Assembly: GCA_902596665.1 (NCBI GenBank) | Contig: CACJUN010000001.1 | Coordinates: 195,680 to 259,679, forward strand | DNA length: 64,000 bases | Direction: 5' to 3' | Origin: an uncultured SAR86 cluster bacterium | GTDB lineage: Bacteria > Pseudomonadota > Gammaproteobacteria > Magnimaribacterales > AG-339-G14 | Part shown: positions 34,554-43,379 of the stretch, one piece after another | How the letters are laid out: the number at the start of each line of letters is the position of its first letter | Position numbering within the stretch: the first letter of the stretch is position 1 | Notes under the pieces: model-generated | Databases searched by the model: none | Told to the model about the DNA's origin: nothing | What the model saw: the letters and a program-made list of their open reading frames with translations, nothing else | Translations under genes and position numbers: made by a program

Positions 34554-35804
34554 ATGGCATTCGTTGGAATAGAAACAGAAATTATTATCTTGGCCTGTGT
34601 TTTTGGTTTCATCATGGCATGGGGGATTGGAGCGAATGACGTTGCAAATGCATTTGGTACATCGGTTGGATCAGGAGCTATTTCTTTAAAAACCGCACTG
34701 TTGATTGCGTGTATTTTTGAATTTGCGGGTGCATTTCTAGCTGGCGGGGAAGTCACCGATACCATAAGAAAAGGAATTATTGACTCGGATCAGTTTACCA
34801 ATAATTCAGATGTTTTAGTTTTTGGAATGATGTCTGCACTTTTGTCGGCGGGAATTTGGTTATTCGTAGCATCGGCTTTAGGTTGGCCAGTATCAACTAC
34901 TCATTCAATCATTGGAGCCATCATTGGATTCACCGTAGTTGGCCTTTCATTTGATGCAGTTAACTGGCAAAGGGTTTCAGAAATTGGCACTACTTGGATT
35001 CTATCTCCTGTTTTCTCGGCGTTGGTTGCCTTTGTTATATTCAAAAGCATAAGGTTTCTTATTCTTGACAGCAGAGATCCCTTTTCCAATACCATGAAAT
35101 TTAGTCCTATTTATCTATTTTTTATGGGCTTTGTAATTGCAATGCTCACATTCACAAAAGGACTAAAGCACGTTGGTTTAGATTTTAGTTTTTATGAATC
35201 AATTATTTACTCAAGTTTGGTTGGCCTAGTAATTGTTTTTGCCGGTATTTTACTTTTAAGATCAAATAAGCCGGGTAAAGATGAAAACATGAGCATCGAG
35301 TCTTTTTTTGGCATGCTGGTAATTTTTACTGCTTGTTCTATCGCATTTGCGCATGGTTCTAACGACGTTGCGAATGCCGTTGGCCCTTTGGCTGCTGTTA
35401 TAAATACTGTTTCCTATAACAGCTCGGTTGATTCCCAGACAGCTGTCACCACAGGAGTATTGCTACTTGGGTCTGTTGGGATAGTGATAGGCTTAATTAC
35501 GTTTGGTTACAGGGTTATTGGAACGGTAGGCAAAGGAATAACAAAAATTACACCCTCATCAGCTTTTGCTGCAAATTTAGCAACGGCTTTTGTTGTAATT
35601 TTAAGTTCAGGCTACGGTTTTCCTGTTTCGACAACACATACACTGATCGGAGCTGTAATAGGGGTGGGATTAGTCAATTCATCAAAAAGTTTATCTTGGG
35701 GAAAAGTTGGTCAAATTTTTTCAGGGTGGATCATTACCATTCCCATTGGAGCAATTCTCTCCATACTTATTTTTTTAGTCTTTAAAGCTATTTATTCTTT
35801 TTAG
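34554..35804 (+). CDS. pitA: PiT-family inorganic phosphate transporter
   Basis: A 416-residue integral membrane phosphate/cation symporter. The two inverted-repeat signatures are IGANDVANAFGTSVGSGA near residue 25 and AHGSNDVANAVGPLAAV near residue 265. Paired GWPVSTTHSIIGAIIG and GFPVSTTHTLIGAVIG motifs complete the repeat halves. About 10-11 transmembrane helices are present. It is the low-affinity uptake system, placed here with PhoBR, PPK2 and Ppx. Stop codons are shared with convergent gspO (4-nt overlap). Confidence 0.95.
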   Translation: MAFVGIETEIIILACVFGFIMAWGIGANDVANAFGTSVGSGAISLKTALLIACIFEFAGAFLAGGEVTDTIRKGIIDSDQFTNNSDVLVFGMMSALLSAGIWLFVASALGWPVSTTHSIIGAIIGFTVVGLSFDAVNWQRVSEIGTTWILSPVFSALVAFVIFKSIRFLILDSRDPFSNTMKFSPIYLFFMGFVIAMLTFTKGLKHVGLDFSFYESIIYSSLVGLVIVFAGILLLRSNKPGKDENMSIESFFGMLVIFTACSIAFAHGSNDVANAVGPLAAVINTVSYNSSVDSQTAVTTGVLLLGSVGIVIGLITFGYRVIGTVGKGITKITPSSAFAANLATAFVVILSSGYGFPVSTTHTLIGAVIGVGLVNSSKSLSWGKVGQIFSGWIITIPIGAILSILIFLVFKAIYSF

Positions 35805-36532
35805 CCCAAAGGACTTATTCCTAGAGCGCCAATAGCCATAATTGTGGCAAATGGTACTTTTTTTTCTTTATTCAGAAGAATAAATCTTAAACCAAATATC
35901 AAGAGGCCCAAGAAGGAAGATAAGAAAAGAATTAAAGAAAATGAAAAAGGCTCAAAAAATAAACCTAAGCAAAATATTACAAATACATCGCCTAACCCAA
36001 ATGTTTCCTCTTTTTTTATGTGATCTAAGATTAACTTCATAACGAAGATAATGCCTGTTATTACAGAAGCGAAAATGACATTGATAAGATACCCATGCAT
36101 AACTACGAATGAACAACTAACCAACAATAGAAATAATAAATAGATTTTTGGTACCAAAAAATATTCAAAATCATACAAAGCTATAGCAAAAATAAAAGAA
36201 AAGAAAAGAACATTAAAAGCTAAATCAAATGTATTAAAACTATTAAAGCTTAAAAAAAGAAAAACAAATCCAAAAATAACTTCTGCAGTTAAGTTTTGCA
36301 CTTCGATCTTCTCATCACAGAATCTGCATCTGCCTTTTAAGTATAAAAAACTGATAATAGGAATTAGATCAATGATGGAGAGTTGATGTCCGCACTTATC
36401 GCAATTTGATCTAAAAGACCGAATATTAAGCTGACTCTCAGTTAAAGAATCTTGAATAGCCATCCTAGAGTTAAAGGATTGAAAAAAACTCCCAAGAATA
36501 CAGCCGAAATAAAAAAATAAAATTAGATTCAT
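35801..36532 (-). CDS. gspO: Type IV prepilin peptidase GspO/PilD
   Basis: This membrane aspartic protease cleaves the leader of (pseudo)pilins and N-methylates the new end. It has 243 residues, slightly short. The N-terminal zinc-type cysteines are Cys44, Cys47, Cys69 and Cys72 (CDKCG and CRFCDE). The catalytic Asp pair is in ALYDFEYFLVPK and FGLGDV. It is separated from the T2SS operon by one divergent intergenic region and probably serves it, though it could also process type IV pilins elsewhere. Confidence 0.9.
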   Translation of the reverse strand: MNLILFFYFGCILGSFFQSFNSRMAIQDSLTESQLNIRSFRSNCDKCGHQLSIIDLIPIISFLYLKGRCRFCDEKIEVQNLTAEVIFGFVFLFLSFNSFNTFDLAFNVLFFSFIFAIALYDFEYFLVPKIYLLFLLLVSCSFVVMHGYLINVIFASVITGIIFVMKLILDHIKKEETFGLGDVFVIFCLGLFFEPFSFSLILFLSSFLGLLIFGLRFILLNKEKKVPFATIMAIGALGISPLG

Positions 36533-36670
36533 AGAATGTATAAGATTATTTTCATCTATTTAGCTTTTAAAAAGTCAAAATTTCCATATTTGACACATTC
36601 TTGTAACCCCAAACACCTTCTTTAATCTTTTTTGTCATAAACATTTTTTAAAATTTTTTTTACTTTTATT

Positions 36671-38098
36671 ATGAATATAAAAACACTTTCAAAAAACTTA
36701 TTTAATTTATTAATTATCGGCCTAGTTTTAAGTTGCAGCAATGGAGATAACGATGAATCCCCAAATCCACTGACTTCCAGCCAAAGCACATCTGATTCTA
36801 GCTCTTGCCCGAATATTTCTAATTCAGATGGGCAAATAGTTTTATCTGGAGAAGATAGTAATAATGAATTAACTTGTATTTATTCCGGTACTTATAACGA
36901 TAGCTTCACTATGCAAAATAATGCTACTCATATTTTGAGTGGTCCCGTAAAAATTGGTGATGATACAACAACTCCTATTTTAACTATTCAAGAAGGCACC
37001 ACTATAAGAGGAGAATCTGGAAAAGATTCTTTAAATATTCTTCGAGGTGCAAAAATTGTAGCAAGAGGTTCGAAGACTAAACCTATTATTATGACTTCTG
37101 CTTCAGATGATGGAACTTTAGCCGCTGATGCTCAGGCTCAATGGGGTGGTTTGCAGATAATGGGGAAAGCGACTCAAAACTGTACTGATGCAGAAAAAAA
37201 TTCAGAAGGTATTTGTGAGAGGTCCGTAGAAGGATTTGATGCCGGAGATGTTAAGTACGGTGGTAACGATGATAATGACGACTCTGGCGTATTGTCTTAC
37301 GTGGTAATTAAATATGCAGGATATGCATTCACATCTGAAAATGAACTAAATGGCTTGGCTCTGTATACGGTAGGAGATGGGACAGAAATAAATCATATCA
37401 GGGTCCACAACAGTAAAGACGATGGAATAGAAATTTTTGGCGGAACAGTTAATCTTAAATATATTTATTTAACAGGTGTTCAGGATGATTCTTTTGATTA
37501 CACAAATGGATGGAGAGGGAAGGCACAGTGGATCATAATAGATCAAAATACCCCAGATCCCGTTACAGCATCAAACAATAGGCCTGATAATGCAATGGAA
37601 TTTGATAACAACGGCAAGGCAAATGATGCTTCTCCTAGATCAAATCCAATAATTTCCAACTTTTTAATTATAGGGAATACCGAAAAACACGGAGAATTAA
37701 TTCACTTAAGAGCTGGAACTCAAGCAACACTTTTAAATGGGATAATTATCGATGAATCTAATCAAGGTCCTTGCATAGAAATTGATGATGCATCTACCTT
37801 TGCATCCGCTGGATCAATTAATTCATCAACTCTATCTGCGAAATCTATTCTTATGGATTGTGGAGATAAAAAATTTAGCGGCGAAGACGGATCAGATTTA
37901 TTTAGTACAAGTGCCTGGGCTTTAGAACAGGGAATAGTTGAAAGCAAAAATACTCTAAATGGTTATAAAAATGGAGCAAATGAAACTTCGGTGGAAGTTA
38001 ATACTAATCTTCTAGATTCTTTTTTTGGTGTTCCATCAGAAATTGGAGCAGTTCCAAGTGACGGAACTGATTGGACTGAGGGATGGTCAGATATTTAA
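36671..38098 (+). CDS. Beta-helix secreted lipoprotein
   Basis: A 475-residue lipoprotein. The signal has a lipobox VLSC near residue 23 and a Ser/Asp-rich linker follows. The repeat region shows parallel beta-helix style: LTIQEGTTIRGESG, KIVARGSKTKPIIMTS, WGGLQIMG, VVIKYAGYAFTSENELNGLALYTVG, and DDGIEIFGGTVNLKYIYLTG. This protein type is widespread next to TonB-dependent receptors, with no settled function. Here it immediately precedes a TonB receptor (9 nt) and the T2SS, so surface export by that system is a fair guess. Several Cys (six or more) may form disulfides. A single TGTCATAA lies 31-38 nt upstream. Confidence 0.82.
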   Translation: MNIKTLSKNLFNLLIIGLVLSCSNGDNDESPNPLTSSQSTSDSSSCPNISNSDGQIVLSGEDSNNELTCIYSGTYNDSFTMQNNATHILSGPVKIGDDTTTPILTIQEGTTIRGESGKDSLNILRGAKIVARGSKTKPIIMTSASDDGTLAADAQAQWGGLQIMGKATQNCTDAEKNSEGICERSVEGFDAGDVKYGGNDDNDDSGVLSYVVIKYAGYAFTSENELNGLALYTVGDGTEINHIRVHNSKDDGIEIFGGTVNLKYIYLTGVQDDSFDYTNGWRGKAQWIIIDQNTPDPVTASNNRPDNAMEFDNNGKANDASPRSNPIISNFLIIGNTEKHGELIHLRAGTQATLLNGIIIDESNQGPCIEIDDASTFASAGSINSSTLSAKSILMDCGDKKFSGEDGSDLFSTSAWALEQGIVESKNTLNGYKNGANETSVEVNTNLLDSFFGVPSEIGAVPSDGTDWTEGWSDI

Positions 38099-38107
38099 TT
38101 TAACTTT

Positions 38108-40609
38108 ATGAAAAAAGTATCAATAATATTCATTTCAGTTTTCATTTCATCTTTTATCTCTTCTCAAGGAAATAGTGATTTAGAGGAATTAGTAGTATCA
38201 GGAATCTTCATTCCAGATGAAAAAAGATCGACATCAGAAATTTCAAACTTAATTAGCTCTTCAGAAATGTCAGAGGCCGGAGATAGTAACATAGCGGATG
38301 CATTAAAAAGGGTTACTGGACTAAGTCTTGTTAAAGGAAAATATGTTTACGTAAGAGGATTAGGAGATAGATATTCATCTGCTCTTTTAGACGGTTCATC
38401 GATCGCTTCTCCTGAACCTCTAAGTAGAGTAGTTCCTTTAGATCTTTTTCCTACAAACGTTTTAGAAAGTGTATTGGTACAAAAAACATATTCGCCTGAG
38501 TTCCCCGGAAATTTTGGAGGAGGAATTGTAAATCTCAGAACCATTGCCGTACCAGAAGAGGAATTTTTAGATTTTTCCTTCTCCTTAGGTGGAGATAATC
38601 TAACCACCAGTAAAAGTTTCCTCTCCTCACCTAATTATGATTCTGATGTCTATGGATTCGGTTCGTCAGAAAGGGCATTACCAAAAGAATATCTTTCCGC
38701 AGTATCTGCTGGAAAAATTATTCGAAGAAACAATAGCTTTTTTTCCGGTGGATTAAATCCATCAGAACTCCAAATAATTGGCTCGGAATTGGCTTCAAAT
38801 ATGCCTAAAAAATTAAAATTATCCTCTTTGGATTCGAATATATCTTTATCGCTTTCTACTGGAAACTCCTTTGAGATAAATGATTCTGATATGGGTATTA
38901 TTTTTGCACTGAACTATTCGAATGAATGGGATTCTCAGGAAAAGAAAAGAAACTCGAACTCGTGGCAACCAGAGGCTTCAAATCCAGATGACATTCTTGT
39001 TGTTGTCGATAAAGAGGAATTTACTAATTCCACTAATACAATCAATCTATCTTCTATTTTCGGCTTAGGCTTTGAGATAGACAATGATCATACAATTAAA
39101 TTAACCAGTTTTTTAACTAGAAAATCTTCAGATACAGTCTCATTTATTTACAGCGATCTAGCATTATCTAATTTCCCAATGGAAAGAACTTACGTTGAAT
39201 GGGTTGAAAGACAAGTTTGGACAAATCAAGCTTCTGGAGAACATTTTTGGGGAGATTTGCAATTGAATTGGAGAACATCATATGCTGAAAGCACCAGAGA
39301 ATCTCCGAATAATTTAGATACTCAATACGAAGTGTATGAGGACGGTACAAGATATTTTGGCAATAGGAACGATAAATTCAGATTGAAATTTTTTGATTTA
39401 AAGGATTCTGTAGTTGATCTTGGTGCAGATTTTAAATATTTCATTGTTGCTGGCGATGTTTCAATGGATTTCAAAATTGGTGCTTCATATTATTTTAAAG
39501 ATAGAGATAATCAGATTTCAAATTTTGAATTTGATCCTTCTCCAACAGCAACGATTGATTTTAATGAATCTTTTTTAACTCTTCCTTTGAATCAATTATT
39601 TGCAGATGAATATATCAGCCCAGATGCTTGGGAGATAAACGAGATTGCTGGGGCTGCAGATTACTACGGAGCCGACTCTGAAATTTTTGCCTTTTATAGT
39701 GGCATTGACGGTCAATTTACAGATTCTCTTAGAATATCTTTTGGTTTTAGATACGAAGATTCAGACATCAACGTAAAAAACTTCAATAAATACTCAAAAA
39801 TTCAAAATGATAGAAGCGATCTTGCGCTTCAAAAAGTTTTGCCTTCTGTGACTCTTACTCAAACGCTAGATAACAATATGCAAATCCGTTTTGCTTTAAG
39901 CGAGACAGTTGTTAGGCCTAATTTTAGAGAATTAGCTCAGTCTGTTTTCTTCAATCCAGCTACTAATAGATCTTTCGTGGGAAACCCCGACTTAAAAATT
40001 ACCGAAATTACCAATTTAGATTTTAGATACGAATGGTATTTCGGTAACGGCGGACAATATTTTTCTGCAGGATTATTTGCTAAGGATTTAAAAAATCCTA
40101 TTGAACAGGGAATTCAACCGGGAACTTTCTACAGAGAGTTTCTTAATGTTGATGAAGGGCAAATGTTTGGAACGGAATTTGAAGTTTATTATGATTTTTT
40201 TCCTTATTTCATTAGAAGTAATTTAACTTTCATGAATTCTGAGGTAGATACGACATCACAATTTGTTCAAGCAAAACGAAGCTTGCAAGGACAATCAGAT
40301 TTTTTGGGTAATTTTACTTTTGGCTACGAAACGGGCGATCATAAAGTGGTACTTGCCTATAACTATACGGGAAAGAGAATTTCTGAATTAGCTCCGATCA
40401 AAGGTGCTCCGGCTTATTATGAACAGGGTACCGGTATATTAGATCTCAATTACACAGCCTTCATAAGCTCCGGGGACAACGATTTAGAAATTGGCTTTAG
40501 CATTGGTAATCTGACTGGAGAGAACTATCAAGTGTATCAACTTGATGAATTGGTTGAAGTATATGATTATCCAATTACTTATTCTTTCTCAATAAAAGCT
40601 GTTTTTTAA
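38108..40609 (+). CDS. TonB-dependent outer-membrane receptor
   Basis: An 833-residue TonB-dependent receptor. The signal peptide covers about residues 1-19 (FISVFISSFISSQG). A TonB-box-like LEELVVSG follows. The plug reads YVRGLGDRYSSALLDGS, PEPLSRVVPLDLFPTNVLE, QKTYSPEFPGNFGGG and VNLRT. That is the non-siderophore, substrate-unknown subgroup common in marine Gammaproteobacteria. The C-terminal residue is Phe (SIKAVF), as expected for BAM insertion. The beta-helix lipoprotein is translated just upstream and the T2SS just downstream. The pair may act as receptor and surface partner. Confidence 0.92.
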   Translation: MKKVSIIFISVFISSFISSQGNSDLEELVVSGIFIPDEKRSTSEISNLISSSEMSEAGDSNIADALKRVTGLSLVKGKYVYVRGLGDRYSSALLDGSSIASPEPLSRVVPLDLFPTNVLESVLVQKTYSPEFPGNFGGGIVNLRTIAVPEEEFLDFSFSLGGDNLTTSKSFLSSPNYDSDVYGFGSSERALPKEYLSAVSAGKIIRRNNSFFSGGLNPSELQIIGSELASNMPKKLKLSSLDSNISLSLSTGNSFEINDSDMGIIFALNYSNEWDSQEKKRNSNSWQPEASNPDDILVVVDKEEFTNSTNTINLSSIFGLGFEIDNDHTIKLTSFLTRKSSDTVSFIYSDLALSNFPMERTYVEWVERQVWTNQASGEHFWGDLQLNWRTSYAESTRESPNNLDTQYEVYEDGTRYFGNRNDKFRLKFFDLKDSVVDLGADFKYFIVAGDVSMDFKIGASYYFKDRDNQISNFEFDPSPTATIDFNESFLTLPLNQLFADEYISPDAWEINEIAGAADYYGADSEIFAFYSGIDGQFTDSLRISFGFRYEDSDINVKNFNKYSKIQNDRSDLALQKVLPSVTLTQTLDNNMQIRFALSETVVRPNFRELAQSVFFNPATNRSFVGNPDLKITEITNLDFRYEWYFGNGGQYFSAGLFAKDLKNPIEQGIQPGTFYREFLNVDEGQMFGTEFEVYYDFFPYFIRSNLTFMNSEVDTTSQFVQAKRSLQGQSDFLGNFTFGYETGDHKVVLAYNYTGKRISELAPIKGAPAYYEQGTGILDLNYTAFISSGDNDLEIGFSIGNLTGENYQVYQLDELVEVYDYPITYSFSIKAVF

Positions 40610-40636
40610 AAATTTCTTAGTTTTGAGGTAAAGATA

Positions 40637-40642
40637 TATAAT
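40637..40642 (+). promoter_or_regulatory. TATAAT -10 element 7 nt before gspC
   Basis: A perfect TATAAT ends 7 nt before the gspC ATG, so transcription would begin at or within a base or two of the start codon (leaderless mRNA). The -35 at a 17-nt spacing is poor (TTCTTA). The T2SS genes could also be read from the TonB receptor promoter, with this as a secondary start. Confidence 0.35.
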
Positions 40643-40649
40643 CAAATCT

Positions 40650-41468
40650 ATGATTTTTGGCATTAAGCTCGATTTCCAGAGCTATTTCAATTACGCAACG
40701 GAATTTGCACTTAAATTCCGTCTAGTTTTTGCTTCTGTTTTTGCCATTTTTATTTCCGTTCAACTTTATTCTTCTGTAAACAGCATATTGTTTCCAGACA
40801 TAGATTTTAAAGCTTCTACAGTTGTAAATACTTCTCAACAGTACGTTGCTCTTAATTCGGACCCTTTTTCTTCAGCTAAGGCCAGCGCTATCAATCAATC
40901 CATAGCTAATTCTTCTGAAAGTAATAAAAAAGGTCCTGAAACTGATCTAAATATTAAATTGTATGGAATTGTAAAATCTAAAGAAGAAAATGTTGCCATT
41001 ATTGGTCTTCCAAATGAAAAACAGAGGAGCTATAAAATTGGAGATAAAATTTCAGGTAATCTCGTAGTGGAATCTATAGATGACACGTTTGTTAATCTGA
41101 GAAGAAACGGGAAACTTGAAAGCTTATCTTTTGCCGAAGTTATAAAAAATAAAGGTTTTAAACAATCCATAGATCCATCCAAAGTGGCATCAAAAGATTG
41201 GTTAGAAAATCTTGAAATCAAAGAGCTTATTTCATTCAATCCCGTCATTAGAGATGGGGAAGTTTTAGGAATAAGAGTTAATCCGGTGAAATCCTCACCA
41301 TTTTTTCAAGATGATAATTTAGAACCCGGAGACATCCTTACATCCTTCAACGGTCAAAAGGTAACGACTGTTGATCTAGAACGAGAACTAAACCAAAAAG
41401 TTAGAAATATAGAGGTTGGTGTTATCAGAGACGGTATCCCAATCACCCTGACAATTAACCTAAATTAA
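40650..41468 (+). CDS. gspC: Type II secretion protein GspC
   Basis: An inner-membrane T2SS component of 272 residues. It has a cytoplasmic N-terminus, one TM helix (LVFASVFAIFISVQLYSSV, about residues 25-43) and a homology region (IKLYGIVKSKEENVAIIG and SYKIGDKISG) that contacts GspD. It ends with a PDZ-like domain (FFQDDNLEPGDILTSFNGQ and DGIPITLTINLN). It is first of ten contiguous gsp genes, with GspD 3 nt downstream. Confidence 0.9.
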   Translation: MIFGIKLDFQSYFNYATEFALKFRLVFASVFAIFISVQLYSSVNSILFPDIDFKASTVVNTSQQYVALNSDPFSSAKASAINQSIANSSESNKKGPETDLNIKLYGIVKSKEENVAIIGLPNEKQRSYKIGDKISGNLVVESIDDTFVNLRRNGKLESLSFAEVIKNKGFKQSIDPSKVASKDWLENLEIKELISFNPVIRDGEVLGIRVNPVKSSPFFQDDNLEPGDILTSFNGQKVTTVDLERELNQKVRNIEVGVIRDGIPITLTINLN

Positions 41469-41471
41469 AAT

Positions 41472-43376
41472 ATGATTTTTACGAGAGGGATATTACTCCT
41501 TGCGCTCGCCTGTGCGTCTTTGTCATTGGCGTCTGCAAAAATAAATTTACGTGATGCCGACATCAAGGTTTTCATATCAGATATGGCCGGCGTGACTAAT
41601 AAAACCTTTGTAGTCGATCCTAGGGTAAAAGGCTCGGTAACGGTCGCATCTGAGATTGATTTAAGCATTGATGAGGCTTACGAAGTATTTAAATCTGTCA
41701 TGGCTGCCCACGCTTATTCTGTGGTTGATTATGGGAATCTTGCCAAGATAGTTCCTGAAGTCGTAGGTAGAACGGAATTTCAAGCTAACTACTCTGAGAA
41801 TAGCTTGTCTGATGGATTGGCCATCAATGTTTTTAGACCAAAAAATATTTCTGCAAAGCCTTTAGTAGCTTTATTGAAACCCATTACCAATAGGTCAGGT
41901 CACCTTGAAGCTTTTGTTGATGCAAACGCAGTTTTAATCGCAGATAAGGCATCGAACATTACAAAAATCATGAACATTGCAAATGAGTTAGATCGACTTG
42001 ATCAAGATCTCGTTGAATTAATTTCTCTTAAAAATTCTTCTTCTAAAGAAATGGCCAAGATTCTGAATGATCTGCATTTGAAGAGTTCTTCCAACCGGAC
42101 TACTGCTCAATTTAATGCTTTTGGAATTGATCGTATTAATGCCGTTTTGTTGGTTGGAAATCAAGAAGTTACGACAAAAATGAAATCCATAGCATTTGAT
42201 TTAGATAACGAAGTTAGTGAGTCAAAAAGCTTAAAAGTCAGGTATTTAAAATACGCATCCGCAGAGGAGATAAAAGATATTTTAACCAACGTTGCAGAAA
42301 ATATAGATAAGAGTCCTCAAGGAAATTCTGGTGGGAAAATTAAGACATCGATATCAGCTCATAAAGAGACAAACTCTTTAATCATTAATGCTGATCCAGA
42401 TATCCTAGGGCAATTAGAAGATGTGATAGATAAAATTGATATCAGAAGAGCTCAGGTCTTAGTCGAAGCAATTATTGTAGAAATCTCAGAACAACTTACA
42501 AAAGATCTTGGTGTACAGATTCTTTTTCAAGGCGATGGCGTAGAACAACCAGCATTCGGCACTAGGTTTGGAAGTCCGAATCCTGATTTAAGTGCTTTTG
42601 CTGCTTCTAGCTCAAGTCTCTTGGCAGAAGAGGGATTAGCAGGAACAGTTAAGTCGGTTGCAGCTTCCTCATTGCTGGGAATTGAGGGTATAGCGGTTGG
42701 GATAGGTAAAATTGTTGCCGGTCAAAGCAGCTTTGCATCAATTTTGAATGCCATTGCAAAAGACTCTGATTCAAATGTCCTATCTACACCTTCTATCTTA
42801 ACCATGGATAATGAAACCTCTTCTATCTTAGTAGGGCAGGAAATTCCTATTACCACTGGAGAATCGCTAGGTGCAAACAATGCGAATCCTTTTAGAACAA
42901 TCAATCGTCAAGAAATAGGAATTAAACTTTTGGTAACTCCGCAAATCAATGATGGCGATTCAATTAGACTTGATATCGAACAAGAAGTTTCCAGTTTATT
43001 CGGGCCGATTACAGAAAGTGCGTCAGAGATAATTACAAATAAAAGAGAGATTCAAACTAAAGTCATGGTTGAGGATAGACAGACCGTTGTGCTTGGTGGT
43101 TTGATTGATGAAGATATTCAAGAGGTTGAGAGAAAAGTTCCAGGACTAGGTGATATTCCAGTATTTGGGAATCTCTTTAAATCAACGTCAAAATCTAAGG
43201 TGAAAAGAAACCTTGTCGTGTTCCTTAAACCAACAATTATTAAAAATGCTGCTGATATGCAAACTATCAGCACTGAAAAGTATAACTATTTGAAAGCAGA
43301 GCAAATGTTGTTAGAAAAAAGAGGTAAACCAGTAGTTGATCTGAGCCTCATCGAGACCTTTTTAGACGAACAATAG
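41472..43376 (+). CDS. gspD: Type II secretion secretin GspD
   Basis: This outer-membrane secretin forms the export channel. It has 634 residues with a signal peptide ending near ASA. The N0 domain starts KINLRDADIKVFISDMAG and three N1-N3 KH-like domains follow. The secretin core runs from RRAQVLVEAIIVEI to LVVFLKPTIIK and contains VLSTPSILTMDNE, VGQEIPITTGE and VVLGGLIDED. The C-terminal S-domain is short. No GspS pilotin or GspAB is adjacent. Confidence 0.95.
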   Translation: MIFTRGILLLALACASLSLASAKINLRDADIKVFISDMAGVTNKTFVVDPRVKGSVTVASEIDLSIDEAYEVFKSVMAAHAYSVVDYGNLAKIVPEVVGRTEFQANYSENSLSDGLAINVFRPKNISAKPLVALLKPITNRSGHLEAFVDANAVLIADKASNITKIMNIANELDRLDQDLVELISLKNSSSKEMAKILNDLHLKSSSNRTTAQFNAFGIDRINAVLLVGNQEVTTKMKSIAFDLDNEVSESKSLKVRYLKYASAEEIKDILTNVAENIDKSPQGNSGGKIKTSISAHKETNSLIINADPDILGQLEDVIDKIDIRRAQVLVEAIIVEISEQLTKDLGVQILFQGDGVEQPAFGTRFGSPNPDLSAFAASSSSLLAEEGLAGTVKSVAASSLLGIEGIAVGIGKIVAGQSSFASILNAIAKDSDSNVLSTPSILTMDNETSSILVGQEIPITTGESLGANNANPFRTINRQEIGIKLLVTPQINDGDSIRLDIEQEVSSLFGPITESASEIITNKREIQTKVMVEDRQTVVLGGLIDEDIQEVERKVPGLGDIPVFGNLFKSTSKSKVKRNLVVFLKPTIIKNAADMQTISTEKYNYLKAEQMLLEKRGKPVVDLSLIETFLDEQ

Positions 43377-43379
43377 ATT

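Noticed and set aside
36622-36654. Pho box before the beta-helix lipoprotein
   Set aside because: There is one TGTCATAA at 36633 but no second unit at 11-nt spacing, so it does not meet the direct-repeat requirement.
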